From: Leucaena leucocephala
Lineage: Eukaryota > Streptophyta > Magnoliopsida > Fabales > Fabaceae
Direction of reading: 5' to 3'
Assembly (NCBI GenBank): GCA_037074615.1
Contig: CM073562.1
Coordinates: 7,921,001 to 7,985,000 of the forward strand
DNA length: 64,000 bases
Shown: positions 44,530-56,210 of the stretch, in pieces
Position numbering within the stretch: the stretch's first letter is position 1
How the letters are laid out: each line of letters opens with the position of its first letter
The notes under the pieces: generated by a model
The model's database searches: none
Told to the model about the DNA's origin: nothing
The model's input: the letters and a program-made list of their open reading frames with translations, nothing else
Position numbers and translations under genes: made by a program

Positions 44530-45150
44530 ATCCCTTTCCATGTAATCCCAATCCCACAGGTTTATGAATTATGAAAGAGGATGATGAAGCATGAAGAAAA
44601 GCTAGGGATTGGATAGTATATATGTTATGTGAATGTGTAATGTTGCTGTATGACCAATGTAAGCAGTGATGGTCATGATATAATAAAAAATAGTAAATGA
44701 TGGAATAAATGTATGAAATTTTACAAACATTTAGTTGACATGCCAAGATTCTTTTTGACACCAAGAATTCTTTATTTGGATGTCTGTACAAAGAGAACTA
44801 ATTCTCCAAAGTAAGGGACCAAAATCTGTTTCTAGGATTTTTGACCAAATAAATAGTAAATTTTGGTGAATAAACTATATTAATTGGATAATCATTTGGT
44901 CTGGAAATTATTTTTCCCTTAAATTTCAAGATTTTATCTTCACGTATCTTTTTGAACCACTTTATTTTGAGTTTTTTAGAATTAGTTATGATTTTTTGAA
45001 GTTTGTTACGGAATCTGGCATACCATATGAACAGTAACCCTAGAAAGAGTAAAATTCCAGATTTAGCTAATGAAATTCCAAGGCATTGTAAGTGGTTCTA
45101 AATGCTACTGAATATTCTCTAAGACGTATGAAAGTAAGGATGTTACATTT

Positions 45151-45162
45151 TGGTATCAGAGC
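45151..45162 (+). other. Primer binding site of LARD3
   Basis: TGGTATCAGAGC, three bases after the LTR end; exact initiator tRNA-Met site. Confidence 0.92.
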
Positions 45163-45289
45163 AGAAGTTTCTGGCATGATATAAGATATTTCCCAGATCC
45201 TAACCATAAACAGTAAGCATATTATTAAGTTAGGGTATGTTATGGGATAGTTAGCATTGCTTAATTAAGCAAATATTGTAGAAATAGAT

Positions 45290-45775
45290 ATGAGATTCCA
45301 TAAGGTTGACTCAGAGGCTTCGGTTAATAAGGGAAACCCCAGGCTAGTCGTGATATATGGATATGGTATACATCCAGACTTTGATCATCCCTTAGTCAAT
45401 GAAAAGATAGATATGAGATTCCATAAAGTTACGTCAAAGGCTTCAGTTAGTAAGGGAGACCCCTGTCCTGTAGTGATATATGAAGATGATGTGCATCCAG
45501 ACTTGGATGCTTCAGACAATGAAGAAAGTTCAGAGGAAAGTTTAGGGGATCAGTCAGGAAAGTCTATAGTGAAATGTCCCATAGATATTTCTGTGGACTC
45601 AAACCTGCAGTCTGGAGGTCACATAGAGATACAACCTAAAGCCCAGTATACCCCAGATAATGCTGAGTCTACTGACTCTACACAGTATGAGTTTGTTGGA
45701 GTGCCATCTAGCCTTGATGTACGTTCTATTCCTCCAATGAGAGGACAGATTATGGCTGAGAAAGCTGAGTACTAG
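45290..45775 (+). CDS. Unrecognised LARD3 frame with 42-residue repeat
   Basis: A 161-codon open frame, the first after the primer site, where gag is expected. It starts MRFHKVDSEASVNKGNPR, and the unit repeats after 42 codons (MRFHKVTSKASVSKGDP). It is followed by an acidic stretch (DLDASDNEESSEESLGD) and a Ser/Pro-rich end. It does not match the gag core I know. The repeat is a 126-base duplication, the second copy diverged at the end. It may be a remnant of a real protein or chance. After the stop, the frame PPPPEFEGRVTMSN continues for a short way. No start-site evidence beyond the ATG. Confidence 0.35.
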   Translation: MRFHKVDSEASVNKGNPRLVVIYGYGIHPDFDHPLVNEKIDMRFHKVTSKASVSKGDPCPVVIYEDDVHPDLDASDNEESSEESLGDQSGKSIVKCPIDISVDSNLQSGGHIEIQPKAQYTPDNAESTDSTQYEFVGVPSSLDVRSIPPMRGQIMAEKAEY

Positions 45776-46601
45776 TACTGGATTATGGGTAGACCAGATA
45801 TTATTCCTCCTCCACCAGAGTTTGAGGGCAGAGTTACTATGAGTAATATACCATAATCCCCTAATTCAGATATCCAGTCAGAGTTTATGACAGAACCTGT
45901 TAATTCCCAAAGTCCAGGAATATGTGGCTTTATAGAGAAGGATTAGTGTGATGTTCCTGGCCCTAGTCAACCCTAGCTTTCTTTATTAAAGATAGATAAT
46001 CCTGACCATATCAGTCTCAAGAAAGCTGTGGAGAGTGAACTACTCAGTCTAGTTCAAGGAATGGACAGAAGTAGAGATAAAGAGTAGTCAGTTTACTTAC
46101 AGTTCCTCAATGTCATATCAGGGATGATAAATAGATATATAGTAGAGGGTATTAACCTAAATCAAGTTTATACTCTAGAGGACTGGCATGAGATGATAGT
46201 AAGCTAAGTACTACCATATACCCCTACATGGCATATAGAGCTAAGTGAGTATCTGGCAAATGATCCGCCAGCTGATATTCAGGGGTGGCATATTCGTGTA
46301 TAGAAGTATGTGCAATCTATGATCCCTTAGAAAGAAATGTAGAAGTAGATGAGGGGTAATGTAAATAGGTAAAGTGAAAATAAAGTAATTACTCATGTGT
46401 ATGATGTTATGATGTACCCCAAATATGTAATTGATATGTATGTAATGTGTGTACAAATATTATGGTAATATGGAATATGGATGTTGGTTGAACATGTATG
46501 TGAATATGTTCCCTATTTAAGTGTGACTATGATGTATGTATATGAATGCGCTTTAATTAATTTAGAGTCATCCAAAGACAAGAGTCTTTACGAGCTGCTA
46601 G

Positions 46602-46733
46602 GCCACGACAGAAGATGACCTATGGTCACAACGGAAGAATACATAGCTGTTAAGCTGTGACAAGTAACTCGAGATGTTCACCACTAAAAGTTACAAAGAA
46701 TATGAGACGGCTATCAAGTACTTAGGTGGTGAC
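46602..46733. repeat. Decayed GTCGTGAC array in LARD3
   Basis: Cores GCCACGAC at 46602, GTCACAAC at 46625, GCTGTGAC at 46654, GTTCACCA at 46676 and GTGGTGAC at 46726; steps 23, 29, 22 and 50. The spacing is kept although the cores are worn. Confidence 0.5.
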
Positions 46734-48582
46734 TAAAATGCACAGAAACCTGATGATAAGAATAAGATACTGACCTCACTGAAGTTTATCAGTTAGAGGC
46801 TTAGCAGAGAGTGCAGGCAAGTTAGATAGTACGATAGACTGAGATACAGAAGATCAGTTAAAGAAGAGGCTCAAAAGTAGATCCTCTGTATGATCATCAG
46901 GAGTTGATCTATGTTACGAAAGACTTACCTAGAAATGAGCCTAAAGTATGACTTAAGGATAAAGATGTGATAGCTAACAGATAGAAAGTTCAGGTTCCCA
47001 ATGCAGAGGGATTCCATTATGAAGAGATAGTAACCTAACACTCTGCCCTAGAGAGAAGAAATAGTAATGTTAAGTGATGAATGATATCCAAGTCACCTGA
47101 ATTGATCGGGATCTAGAGGTAAACTAGAAAAGAATCACAGTCTAGTCCAGAGTAGACTGAGACTGATAGACATAAAGAGTTAAAATAATTAAGAGATATA
47201 GAAATTACTCCATACGAGATAGAGAGTAATCCGCTCACTTGAGAAGTTTTTCTCAAATAAGTTTAAAGGAAGTATTCCTCTCAATTAGAGAGAGAGGTGA
47301 GCGTGAGGCTAAGGGTTAGAGCTAAGGAAAAAGAACTCTTTTGATGGATACTAAATTGAGTTCATTTATATGAACCTTGAGGCTTAGTAAGAGTTACTTT
47401 CTCTTGCCTGTTAGTAATCCAGGAGGATAAGGGAAAACTTAAAGGTTTAAATAGCATAAAGATATGAGCCAGACATTTCCTCAGTTAGCTAATAGGAAAT
47501 AGCTGACTTAGTTATGGATTACTGCTAGATTGCGATGAGGCCAAGGACACATAAATCCTTCAGGCTAGAGACATAGAAATATTACACGCGATAAGAGATA
47601 ATATGATAGAATAAATATAGCCTAGTAAGATAGCCACAGATTCAAAGATAAAGTGACTCCCCTATTCCTCATGTGAGAAAGAGTAAAGAAGGGTTGAGTC
47701 TATACCCTAGTAAGAGGGTGATGTGGCAGCCTAAATGAAACAAGTAAATCACTCAGGTACCTGAATAGATTATCAGGACCTAGTGGTTAAGCTAATAAAG
47801 GAACATAATACTTTAAAGTCTACTTGGTTAATTATTTAATTGCAATGTGAGTATAACGGATGGTTGAGCAGATGTATGTGATAGTGGTATGGCTTATGTT
47901 GCCATAAGATATGATGAGAAGTTGCATCTCCTTGCAGTTGTCATATGATGACACACATGTTAGAGACTGCTTAAATGATTGTATCTCCTTGCATATTATG
48001 CATGTTGAGTATGTTATGATGGATAAATACTCTCCTTTACACTACATGCAGGGTAGAGTAGATATGATGAGAAAGTTATGTTGCTCCCATACCCTACGAC
48101 ATGCAATTAAATAATTCAACTTAGTAAGGATGAAGCAATAGCAAAGGGCTAAATGAGATAGTTAGCTAGTTAAGTCCCAAAGAGTAAAAAGAGAAATTAT
48201 GATCAAACAGTGATAGTCAATGAGATAGAGAATGAGATTAAAGATGAGAATTAATAGTGAATCTGTAGATAAATGATTATGATACTCAGGATGTATCCCT
48301 TCAGTAGGGGTAAGATGTACGAATAAATGATAATGGACATGTGCATGATAGAGCCTATGTAGCTCTCTATAGTCATGGATAAAGTAAAGTTATAAAGATG
48401 AGAATGGTATATGAAGTTCTTGAGTGATAGAGGAAATGAGTCAAGTCCTATTAGTTAATATTGGCTTCTGAGATCATTTTTGGGGAATTATCTGTGAAGT
48501 TAACAACGATGTGGAAGTAACTAACCTTGTAACTTTGTCCATTAGTTTAGGTCTTCCAAAGATGAGAATACAGTACAACGGA

Positions 48583-48696
48583 ATCGCAGTAAATTCTAGA
48601 GGATTGCAGTTAGATCCTGGTATGGCTCATAGGGTCACAGTTAGATCCTAAAAGGCTTACGGTTGATCGCAGTAGATCCCGAGGGTCGCAGTAGAC
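48583..48696 (+). repeat. Five copies of RTCGCAGT...GATCC
   Basis: Cores at 48583, 48603, 48634, 48666 and 48685, each followed within a few bases by AGATCC or similar. Steps 20, 31, 32 and 19. Two cores have lost the CG (TTGCAG, TCACAG). Confidence 0.6.
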
Positions 48697-49611
48697 CAAG
48701 CCTAGAGCAAGAAAATAACGAGCCATCAGTATAGTATTTCTTTAGAAGGACGGATACTAAGGAAAAGTTAAGGTATAGAAGCTTCACAAGTTGATTAACT
48801 CATAACAGAAAGAGTACCCATGATGCTATTTTCAGATAGCCTTATTACTATTAGGGATTGAACTCAGAATCTTCTTACACGTAATAGAAACTCAGTGATC
48901 AAAGTTAAAGTTGGTAATCCTGAGTTCCAAGGATTTATGAGAATGTTTCATAAGATATGAGAAAGGGTCAAATGATAATAAAGAGATCCTTACAATGAGA
49001 TTACAAAGACTAAAAATAAACATAAGTAGATCCTCCAGATGAGGACAAAGAGATTCGAAGGCCAGATAGACCTAAGAGAGATAGGATAAGATGGGTCTAA
49101 GATGGTAAAGTACTAGGGTCAGAGCCAGTGAGCACCAGTGCTTTAGATTTTTATCTACACATTTTGATTAAGCGTGCTCAGGCAAGAGTAGTCCAATAAT
49201 GGGTGACCCCCTGGGAAGTGATGAAAAAAAGTGTGAATGCCATAGAAATTTAGCATATGTGTGCAGAACTATGTAAAATGATAGAAAGAGCTATGAAAAG
49301 CTAGAAAGGGTTATGAATGGTAAGAGACTAAAACCCTTATGTCAAGTCCAAATGAAATGGATTTGAAAGATGAACTATTATATAGCCAGATTTGGACAAA
49401 TATGCCATTTTATATCATGAAAGATACGAAATGAGAAGATATGCCTTGAGAAGTGGCTTTATAGTTAGCCCTATAAACAGATAGAGAGGCTCCCTTTTTG
49501 TAAGGGATAAGATGTTTGAATGATAAGTTACAAGTGAAAGAGAAAATAAGATCTTTTACTCCTTGCATAAAATGCCAGGCATTATGTTATGTTATGTTTA
49601 CAAAATATGCT

Positions 49612-49730
49612 AAAGCTCCAAATGTTAGAGTAGTGCAAGCTCTATGTGATAGAGCTGTGCAAGCTCCGAGTATTAGAGTTGTGCATATTAAGAGAAGGAA
49701 TGTGTGAGCTCTGATGTTAGAGCTTTGCAT
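49612..49730 (+). repeat. 24-base hairpin tandem repeat
   Basis: Three adjoining units and one displaced unit of AAGCTCTRNGTGTTAGAGCT plus GTGC. Each unit is an inverted repeat (AGCTCT...AGAGCT), so each could fold by itself. Confidence 0.65.
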
Positions 49731-50342
49731 TCAGGAGCTGGTATGTAGTCCTGCAGCATGCTGGCCAAGCATTATGCATGTTAGAGTATGTGCTCCTATG
49801 TGCTCCTGTTTAGCAGTAGAGCAATGAAAGAAAGGATAATGATATAAGTCCTCTCTCTGTATTATGATGAGTTATTAAAAATAATAAGAAAGAATGATGA
49901 CATAAGAATGAGAGTTAAAGTGTGCGGATATTCAGAGAATTCTGCTAGATACTCAGATGAGAAAGAAGTGATTGCACTAAAAATATGATGAGTTATTAAT
50001 AGAAACTCCTGAATATAGTAATATTCGAGGGAATTTGATATGAAAGAAATGGACACTACTCACAATTCTAGTATGGTGAGAAGTCCATATGCAGATAGAT
50101 GTATAGCGAGTAAGTAAGTAATAGAATGAACTGGAGTTCAACTCTGATTGAGTTGATTTAGAACAGAAGAATGATCATAGTAAAGATATGAAGAATTGCG
50201 GATATGAAAGGTACTCCGCTACGATGTTAAGATGAAAGATAAGAGATAGATACCCCAATCCTTAGTCAAAAAGAAGACAAGGATATCTATCCAAGATTGC
50301 TAACAAAGGTGCTAAGTAAATTTTGAGGACGAAATTTATTTT

Positions 50343-50355
50343 AAGGGGGTAGAAA
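50343..50355 (+). other. Polypurine tract of LARD3
   Basis: AAGGGGGTAGAAA directly before the 3' LTR start at 50356. Confidence 0.9.
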
Positions 50356-51155
50356 TGTCATATCCTAATTTTCCCCTATCTGTATAATACTGATAGAGGA
50401 AAGAGGTTTGAAAAAGATTATGATGAAAAGATGGACTAAAATGAAAAGTAGAAAAGGTTAAAGAAAAAAGTGAAAGTAAAAATAAGATTTGGGCCAAAAG
50501 TGGTAATTTTCAAAAGTTAAGGGACATAAATGTAATTAAGTAAAAAATTCAAGGGTAAAATTGTAATTATATAAAGATCAGCCCGAAAAGGGTTATAACT
50601 GCCCAAAAGTTTTTCAGTCCCATATTCCATCAGTAAATAGAGGAAGTTACGCCGGTTAATCTAGCATGATACAGAAATTTTATTAGCGGTCTAGGCAGAA
50701 GAAAATTATCTGATAGTCTAAAAGTTATCTGAATTTTTATCAGATTCCATGGACATCAAATATAAGTGGGAGAATTACAGGAAAGTGTGCCCTACAGTGT
50801 CAGATGTTATGAATTGGACAGAATCCCAAAAGAAGTCCTGTATAAAAAGTTATTCCCATAACAGTGAATTTTGACAGGAGTTTAATAACATCCGTGATTC
50901 GATAATGGAACTTATCGGTATGTGAGTCTAGATAAAATAAGATCATATGACCTCATATATGGCCCCATGATGATGCCAAGAAGGGCCCAAAACCCAGGGT
51001 ACCAGTCCATATGAATAGTAATATGAAATACCATATGAACAGTAACCCGAGAAAGAGTAAAATTCCAAATTTAGCTAATGAACTTCCAAGGTCTTGTAAG
51101 TGGTTCTAAATGCTACTGAATGGTCCCTAAGACGTATGAAAGTAAGGATGTTACA
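50356..51155 (+). mobile_element. 3' LTR of LARD3, internally deleted
   Basis: 800 bases against 3188 for the 5' LTR. It matches 41960-42650, then jumps at CCAGTCCAT to the equivalent of about 45020. About 20 bases of ATGAATAGTAATATGAAATA-type filler lie at the join. TATA box and hairpin are lost. Both ends are intact. Confidence 0.88.
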
Positions 51156-51300
51156 GCAATCAAGTACCTATTTCATAAACTTTAATCTAAGCCAAGACTT
51201 CTCTGATGGATGCTACTGCTTCAAGAGTTTGATATAGAAGTGAGGGATTGAGCTGGAAATATGAACCACGTTGCAGATCATCAAGCATATTACCAATAGA
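51156..51300 (+). pseudogene. Athila RNase H, end
   Basis: After the GCAAT duplication: IKYLFHKL, SKPRLL, LLLQEFDIEVRD and AGNMNHVADH, the closing blocks of Athila RNase H (LLLQEFD.EIRDKKG..N.VADHLSR). Contains several stops. Confidence 0.8.
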
Positions 51301-51469
51301 GACAAGTGGAGTACTTAATTCTGATTTTATTTGTGATTCTTTCCCTAATCAATCTCTTTGTTTGGTTACTGTTATAGAACCTTGGTATGCTCATTTAGTT
51401 AATTTCATTGAGATCGGCCTAATCCCATCTCATTTGTCTAAATTTTAGGCCAAAAACCTCAAGAGTGAA

Positions 51470-52622
51470 TCTAAGTACTTTATTTGGGACAACCCTTTTT
51501 TGTGGAGGTTATGCTCAAATCAAGTATTAAGACAATGTGTCACAGACCAAGATAACAAATTAGTTTTGGAAGCTTGCCATTCATGGGTTTGTGGTGGTCA
51601 TTTTGGCAGGAAAAGAATGACACATAGGGTCCTTGAATCCAGTTTTATTGGCCTTCCATTTTCAAAGATGCTTTTGAGTTTTGTAGAGCCTACAATAGGT
51701 GCTAAAGATTTAGGGGGATTAGTAAAAGGTATGAGATACCACAACAACCTATTATATTTTGTGAGGTTTTTGATGTTTGTGGAATCAATTTCATGGGACC
51801 TTTTCCGCCCTTAGTAGGATTTTGTTACATTTTATTGGTTGTAGACTATTTATCAGGTGGGTAGAGGCCATTCCTATTAGACTAGATGATGTACAAATAG
51901 TCTTCAAGTTTCTAATGTCTTGTATATTTAGTAGATTTAGAGTGCTGAAAGCATTAATCAGTGACCAAGGTACCCACTTCTACAATAAACTAATCAATAA
52001 CTTATTAGTAAAATATGGTGTAACCCACAAAGTCTCAACCCCATACCATCCTCAAACTAATGGTCTAGCAGAGGTTTCTAATAGGAACATTCTAGAAAAG
52101 ATTGTTAAGCTATCCAATAAGGATTGAAATTTAAGACTTGATGCTTTATAGGTGTACAGAACAACTTTCAAAACCCCTCTAGGCATGTCCCCTTATAGGA
52201 CAACTTTTTGAAAAGCTTGTCATATGCCTGTGGAAATAGAGAATAAGACATTATGGGTAGTGAAGGGTTACAATGAGGACCTTGTAGAATCTAGTTCAGA
52301 GAGGTTGTTGCATATTCAAGAGCTGGAGGAAATTAGGTTGGATGCCTATAGTACCTCTAAGATTTATAAACTAAAGACAAAAGTAATCTATGATGCTCAT
52401 ATCATGAGGAAAAGGTTTAAGGAGGGTGATAGAGTGTTAAGATACTAAGTTAGGTTCAAGGTCAAACATGGTAAATTCAAAACTAGATATGATGGACCTT
52501 ACACAGTTGTTAAAGTCAACGAATTTGGGATGATTGAGTTGAAGGAGGAGGCAACAGGCAAAATCTTCCAGTCTAACAGCCACCTTTTAAAACTTTATGA
52601 GGAATATGCTCTATTGCCTTGA
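51470..52622 (+). pseudogene. Athila integrase
   Basis: YFIWDNPFLWRLCSNQVLRQCV leads into CHSWVCGGHFGRKRM, the zinc-binding region. Then, across frames: INFMGPFPPLVG, YILLVVDYLS / RWVEAIPIRL (first catalytic Asp), VLKALISDQGTHFYNKL (second Asp), KYGVTHKVSTPYHPQTNGLAEVSNR (Glu), YRTTFKTPLGMSPYRT, KACHMPVEIENK and IQELEEIRLDAY. A C-terminal domain ends LKLYEEYALLP-stop at 52622. All three catalytic residues are present but in different frames: at least two frameshifts and four stops occur. No chromodomain, as expected for Athila. Confidence 0.9.
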
Positions 52623-54527
52623 GACCAAGTTGTCCCTTTCCTTTCTCATACCTTTTACAAATTTGCCTAATGTGATATATGCTTGATATTTTGGTTTAAT
52701 GATTGGAAAGGGATGAACCAGTAGAAGTAGTAGTAGTTAATTTTTCTGCTTGATGATTCAATAGGATAGTGTTTCATCTTAGTTTGTTTCTATTTTTGAA
52801 TAATACCCCTGTGTTGCCCATGTGTTGTTTCTTCAGTGATAGTTATCTGACGTGTGACATAATCAATTGCATGCTATAGTTTACCCATTATGTCATCTTT
52901 ACTTTCTTTGTATTGTGATGTGTGATTTGAATGTAACTGTGTGATTCATTGTTAAATTTGCATTGAGTTGTGTATTATTTTATTGTGGGAAAAATTTATT
53001 CTGCTGACAGTAAGGACATTGTCAAGTTTACGTATAGGGGAGTTATTGTTTTTGTGCTAATTAATGCAAATTCTTCGATTAATCTAATTTTTCATCATAA
53101 AATTTTTTTGTTTTTGACTTTAATGAATGATGAATTGCTAAAAATTGGATCCCCACTTTAAATTGTTTTGTAGTTAGCCAAAAAGGTTTCAGTGTAAAAG
53201 ATGTTTTGGGCTTTGGAAAGCTTCAAGTGGTATTCTCTATGGTGTTTAGTAGCGACCTATATGTTGTATAGTTGCGACCTAACATGGAATTTTAGACATA
53301 ATATGCTCTCTGTGAAAATAAGTCGTGACATGAGTGCATTATGTCGTGACAATATCTCTCTGTGTAAGTTAGGCGCGACCTATGTGATGTATGGTCGCAA
53401 CTACTTGTTGTAAGTTCAAGGCAAGCACCGACTGTAAAATTAGGTCACGAACTTCACTACTTTAAGTTATACCTAAGTGTGAAAATATCCATTTACCTTC
53501 TCTTTGCTTTGTGCAACGTTGTATAAAAGGATTCCTTTTGAGCTACTAAAGTTTCTTTTATAAAAGATCCATTGCCCTCTTATTTTCAACCTTTTGCATG
53601 AAATAGTTTATAGAAACCATTGTCATACTTGAATTTTTTGAAATGGAAACTGAATTCGAAACACTCAAGTTTTTACTATTAAATTTGTGATTATTACATG
53701 ATTCTAAGTGATTACTTTAGAACTTTTAATCCATCATTCAAGAGGGTTTTTAATTGTGATAAGTGTTTTAATGCCTAGTAAATGATGAACATTGTTTAAG
53801 ACTTTAGCTTTGAGCAATTTAGATGAAAACCTTAGTTGGAAGGATTCTTGGCCTAAATTTCTATATTGAGTTATTATTCAATTGGATTATATCCTGTAGA
53901 ACTTGTCTTAGCTCTGAGTTGAAAATTACGTGCGCATTTATGCTATTGAATATGATAGAGTCATTCATTTCTAAACCCTTTTATCCCAAACACAAGCTTA
54001 TCACACATATCCACATTCACCCCCTTTGAACCCATCACTTTTCTTTTTTCATCATAAAAAATTATATATGCATGACACTCTTTTTGAAATAAACTTTTAT
54101 TCATGTCAGAAAATCATTGTTATTGTGATATTGTGCTACATCTTTTATATACAAGGTGCCAAAAAAAGAGATGGTGCAAGAAAAATTGAAGAAAAGAGAA
54201 TAAAGTAGGCACTATTATCAACTCCTATTAGCACAATTACCACCTCTACATCTCAAAAGACATGAACTCATGCTATATATTCATCATCACATGAATATGG
54301 TATTTTCTATCCTTTATATTCCATTCCACGTGGCATATCTCCATCATTTCACCCTTAAAAGACCTCTTGATTCTCTGCGTAAGTGTAGTATAGTTGATGA
54401 GATTTAGAGCCATTACAAGTATATGGTAGGATGTTTTTCAATTTGAATTTGAGTGAAAGAACCCTAACATTAAGAGGACATGGAGAGCTAAACACTTACA
54501 TCCTTAGAGAGAATCTATTACGCTCAT
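52623..54527 (+). mobile_element. Athila 3' region after integrase
   Basis: Collinear with 14489-16430 of the upstream copy. No env-like frame can be supported. Holds a decayed polypurine-like tract (53021-53041) and the GTCGTGAC array (53249-53473). Interrupted at 54527 by a solo Athila LTR and continued at 56009. Confidence 0.75.
53249..53473. repeat. GTCGTGAC array in second Athila 3' region
   Basis: Cores at 53249, 53271, 53322, 53343, 53372, 53394, 53425, 53444 and 53466. Steps 22, 51, 21, 29, 22, 31, 19 and 22: pairs about 22 apart with a pitch near 52. GACATGAGT and TCTCTCTGTG mark the two gap types, as in LARD2. Confidence 0.75.
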
Positions 54528-56008
54528 CGATAAGACACATTTTGTATATGGTTTCTGTGACATTTTTAAGAGTTTTATAACAACTTTACCATTCATTTTA
54601 TGGCTTAAATTGTACTTTTGTGGTAATACATAATTGTGCTTGGCAATATGCTAATTAAAGGGTAAAGTGCTAAATTAACTCTTCTAAACTTCATATATTC
54701 TGTTATTTACTGATTTGGACTTTTATAGTAAGCTTTTATATTAGATTACAGGTATTTTGGAAGAGAGTAAGGACCAGGAAAGAAATCACAAGTCAATGAA
54801 AGTGAAACCATGCTCCTGCGCCTTTTAGCCATGACCAAAGAGTCCGCCGGTCGTGACCTTGATTCTTCTAGAAGTCTCTCTATGTTTATAGGTCATGATC
54901 AAAACATGGATCTGGTCATGACTAAAATGCTCAATCGCTGAAACTATGCATTTTGAATTAGGTCATACAGAAATAAAAGGAGAGGAGGGCTGCCGTCAAA
55001 GGGGGAGGCTAGTTTTTGACCTGATTAGTCTAAAAAGTAGTACTAGAGCGCTCTCGGATCAACTTCTCCACATCTTCCATCATTCTACACCTCTCCATAA
55101 GCTTCTCTATATCTCTATACTATCAATCTATCGTCTTCTCATTGTTTCTTCATGGCATCATATCTAGCAGCGATTGTAGTACTGCAGAAGTTATGAGAGG
55201 CTAAATCTTTAGTCTCTTGGTGATAGATATGATATCTTGAGCTCATGCACTAAAACGTGGAGTTTCTACTATTTTAATTTGCATCTTCTCATATTATGAT
55301 TGCTGCTAGATCTAGGGTTTTCATTTTATGAGCAAGTTTTAAATATCGATTGATCATTCTCATATTAGACTTTGTAATTGAATTCAGATGATTTGAACAT
55401 TTACTTTTTAATAGAATATTTCAGTTTCAATTTTAAGAGAATTGGTTTATTATCAGTTATCCTTGTTAATTAATTCAATTGCTTAAAATCTAGGGTTTTC
55501 GATCGACGACCATTTGAGGGCATTTTCATCATCTAATTAAACTTACACGCTAAGTGGTTTCTGACAATTTGCTAATAGTTCTTAAACTACCTTTGATCAA
55601 ATAGGTTTAAGGAAAATTAGGGTTATAGACTCAATCGATCGATTGAGGTTTTCTTTGAGACTTAGTGATTTCAAAACTCTAATTTTAATGTGAAAGCAAG
55701 GATAGATACATTTTCATCATCAAGAGTCTTTCATAACATACTTCTCAAACAAACCAACTCATTTTCATCTTAATAAAAAATCTAAAAATATTTACTTTTC
55801 TGCACCCTACTTTTATTGCATCAATCACTAAAATCCCAAAAACCATTTTATCCCTGCTCAGGTTTTTCATTGATTTGGACATCTAATCTACTAGTTTCCA
55901 AATAAAAGGCTCATTGAGAAGAATGATAGTGTTGTGCCTTATATTATATTATATTTGGTGCAATTAACTTTATTTTGATAGATCAGACCACGTAATCTGA
56001 TCTCATCA
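54528..56008 (+). mobile_element. Solo Athila LTR
   Basis: CGATAAGACACATTTTG at 54528 (TGATAAG with the first base changed) to TCTGATCTCATCA at 56008, flanked by CTCAT at 54523-54527 and 56009-56013. The host 3' region reads across (compare 16420-16440). At 1481 bases it is the only Athila LTR here with both ends defined. The ends TGATAAGA / TCTCATCA are near-inverted. Confidence 0.9.
54828..54922. repeat. GTCGTGAC sites in solo Athila LTR
   Basis: Cores at 54828, 54850, 54892 and 54915: two pairs about 22 apart, 42 between pairs. Confidence 0.7.
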
Positions 56009-56013
56009 CTCAT

Positions 56014-56210
56014 ATAGCTGAGGTTGATATCAATTAGTAGTTGATTACTTGGCATTACTCATATTATCACCTTTGCATTCCCAAAAGATGGTGCATTAAT
56101 TGTCTTAAGGTTTCATTGTGGATTATGTTATTACCTCATATTTAATAGCTTTTGCTTAGGTGTACTTCATGTCTCCATCTAGGAGTACAAAGGTTTAAGT
56201 GTGGGGGAAT
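56014..56210 (+). mobile_element. Athila 3' region end and polypurine tract
   Basis: Matches 16430-16629. It ends with GTTTAAGTGTGGGGGAAT at 56193-56210 directly before the 3' LTR. Confidence 0.85.

Larger units (their letters stand above)
41960..45147 (+). mobile_element. 5' LTR of LARD3
   Basis: 3188 bases. The first 1.3 kb (U3) follows the LTR-A pattern, with the same conserved blocks (CAGTCCCACATTCCATCAG, ATGCCCTTAGGGT). The last kilobase follows the LTR-B pattern, ending CCTAAGACGTATGAAAG and AAGGATGTTACA. It is therefore a mosaic of the two types. Confidence 0.88.
45776..50342 (+). mobile_element. LARD3 remaining internal region
   Basis: 4.6 kb without a readable retrotransposon domain on either strand. 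It resembles LARD1 (46760-47190) and LARD2 (49140-50340). Stretches 48583-48696 and 49612-49730 hold short repeats described separately. A worn CCHC-like stretch may be present at 47525-47565. I see no other structure. Confidence 0.6.
41960..51155 (+). mobile_element. LARD3, complete non-autonomous Tekay-like element
   Basis: TGTCATATCC at 41960 to GATGTTACA at 51155, with GCAAT duplicated at 41955-41959 and 51156-51160. The Athila RNase H reads across the empty site. 5' LTR 41960-45147, primer site, 5.2-kb internal region, polypurine tract, 3' LTR 50356-51155. The internal region has no recognisable pol and is collinear with LARD2. It is one of the youngest insertions here because its ends and duplication are exact. 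Confidence 0.93.

Noticed and set aside
54026..54208. Possible env-like frame after Athila integrase
   Set aside because: Short, low complexity, no signal or membrane pattern, and not kept in the collinear region at 15890-16110.
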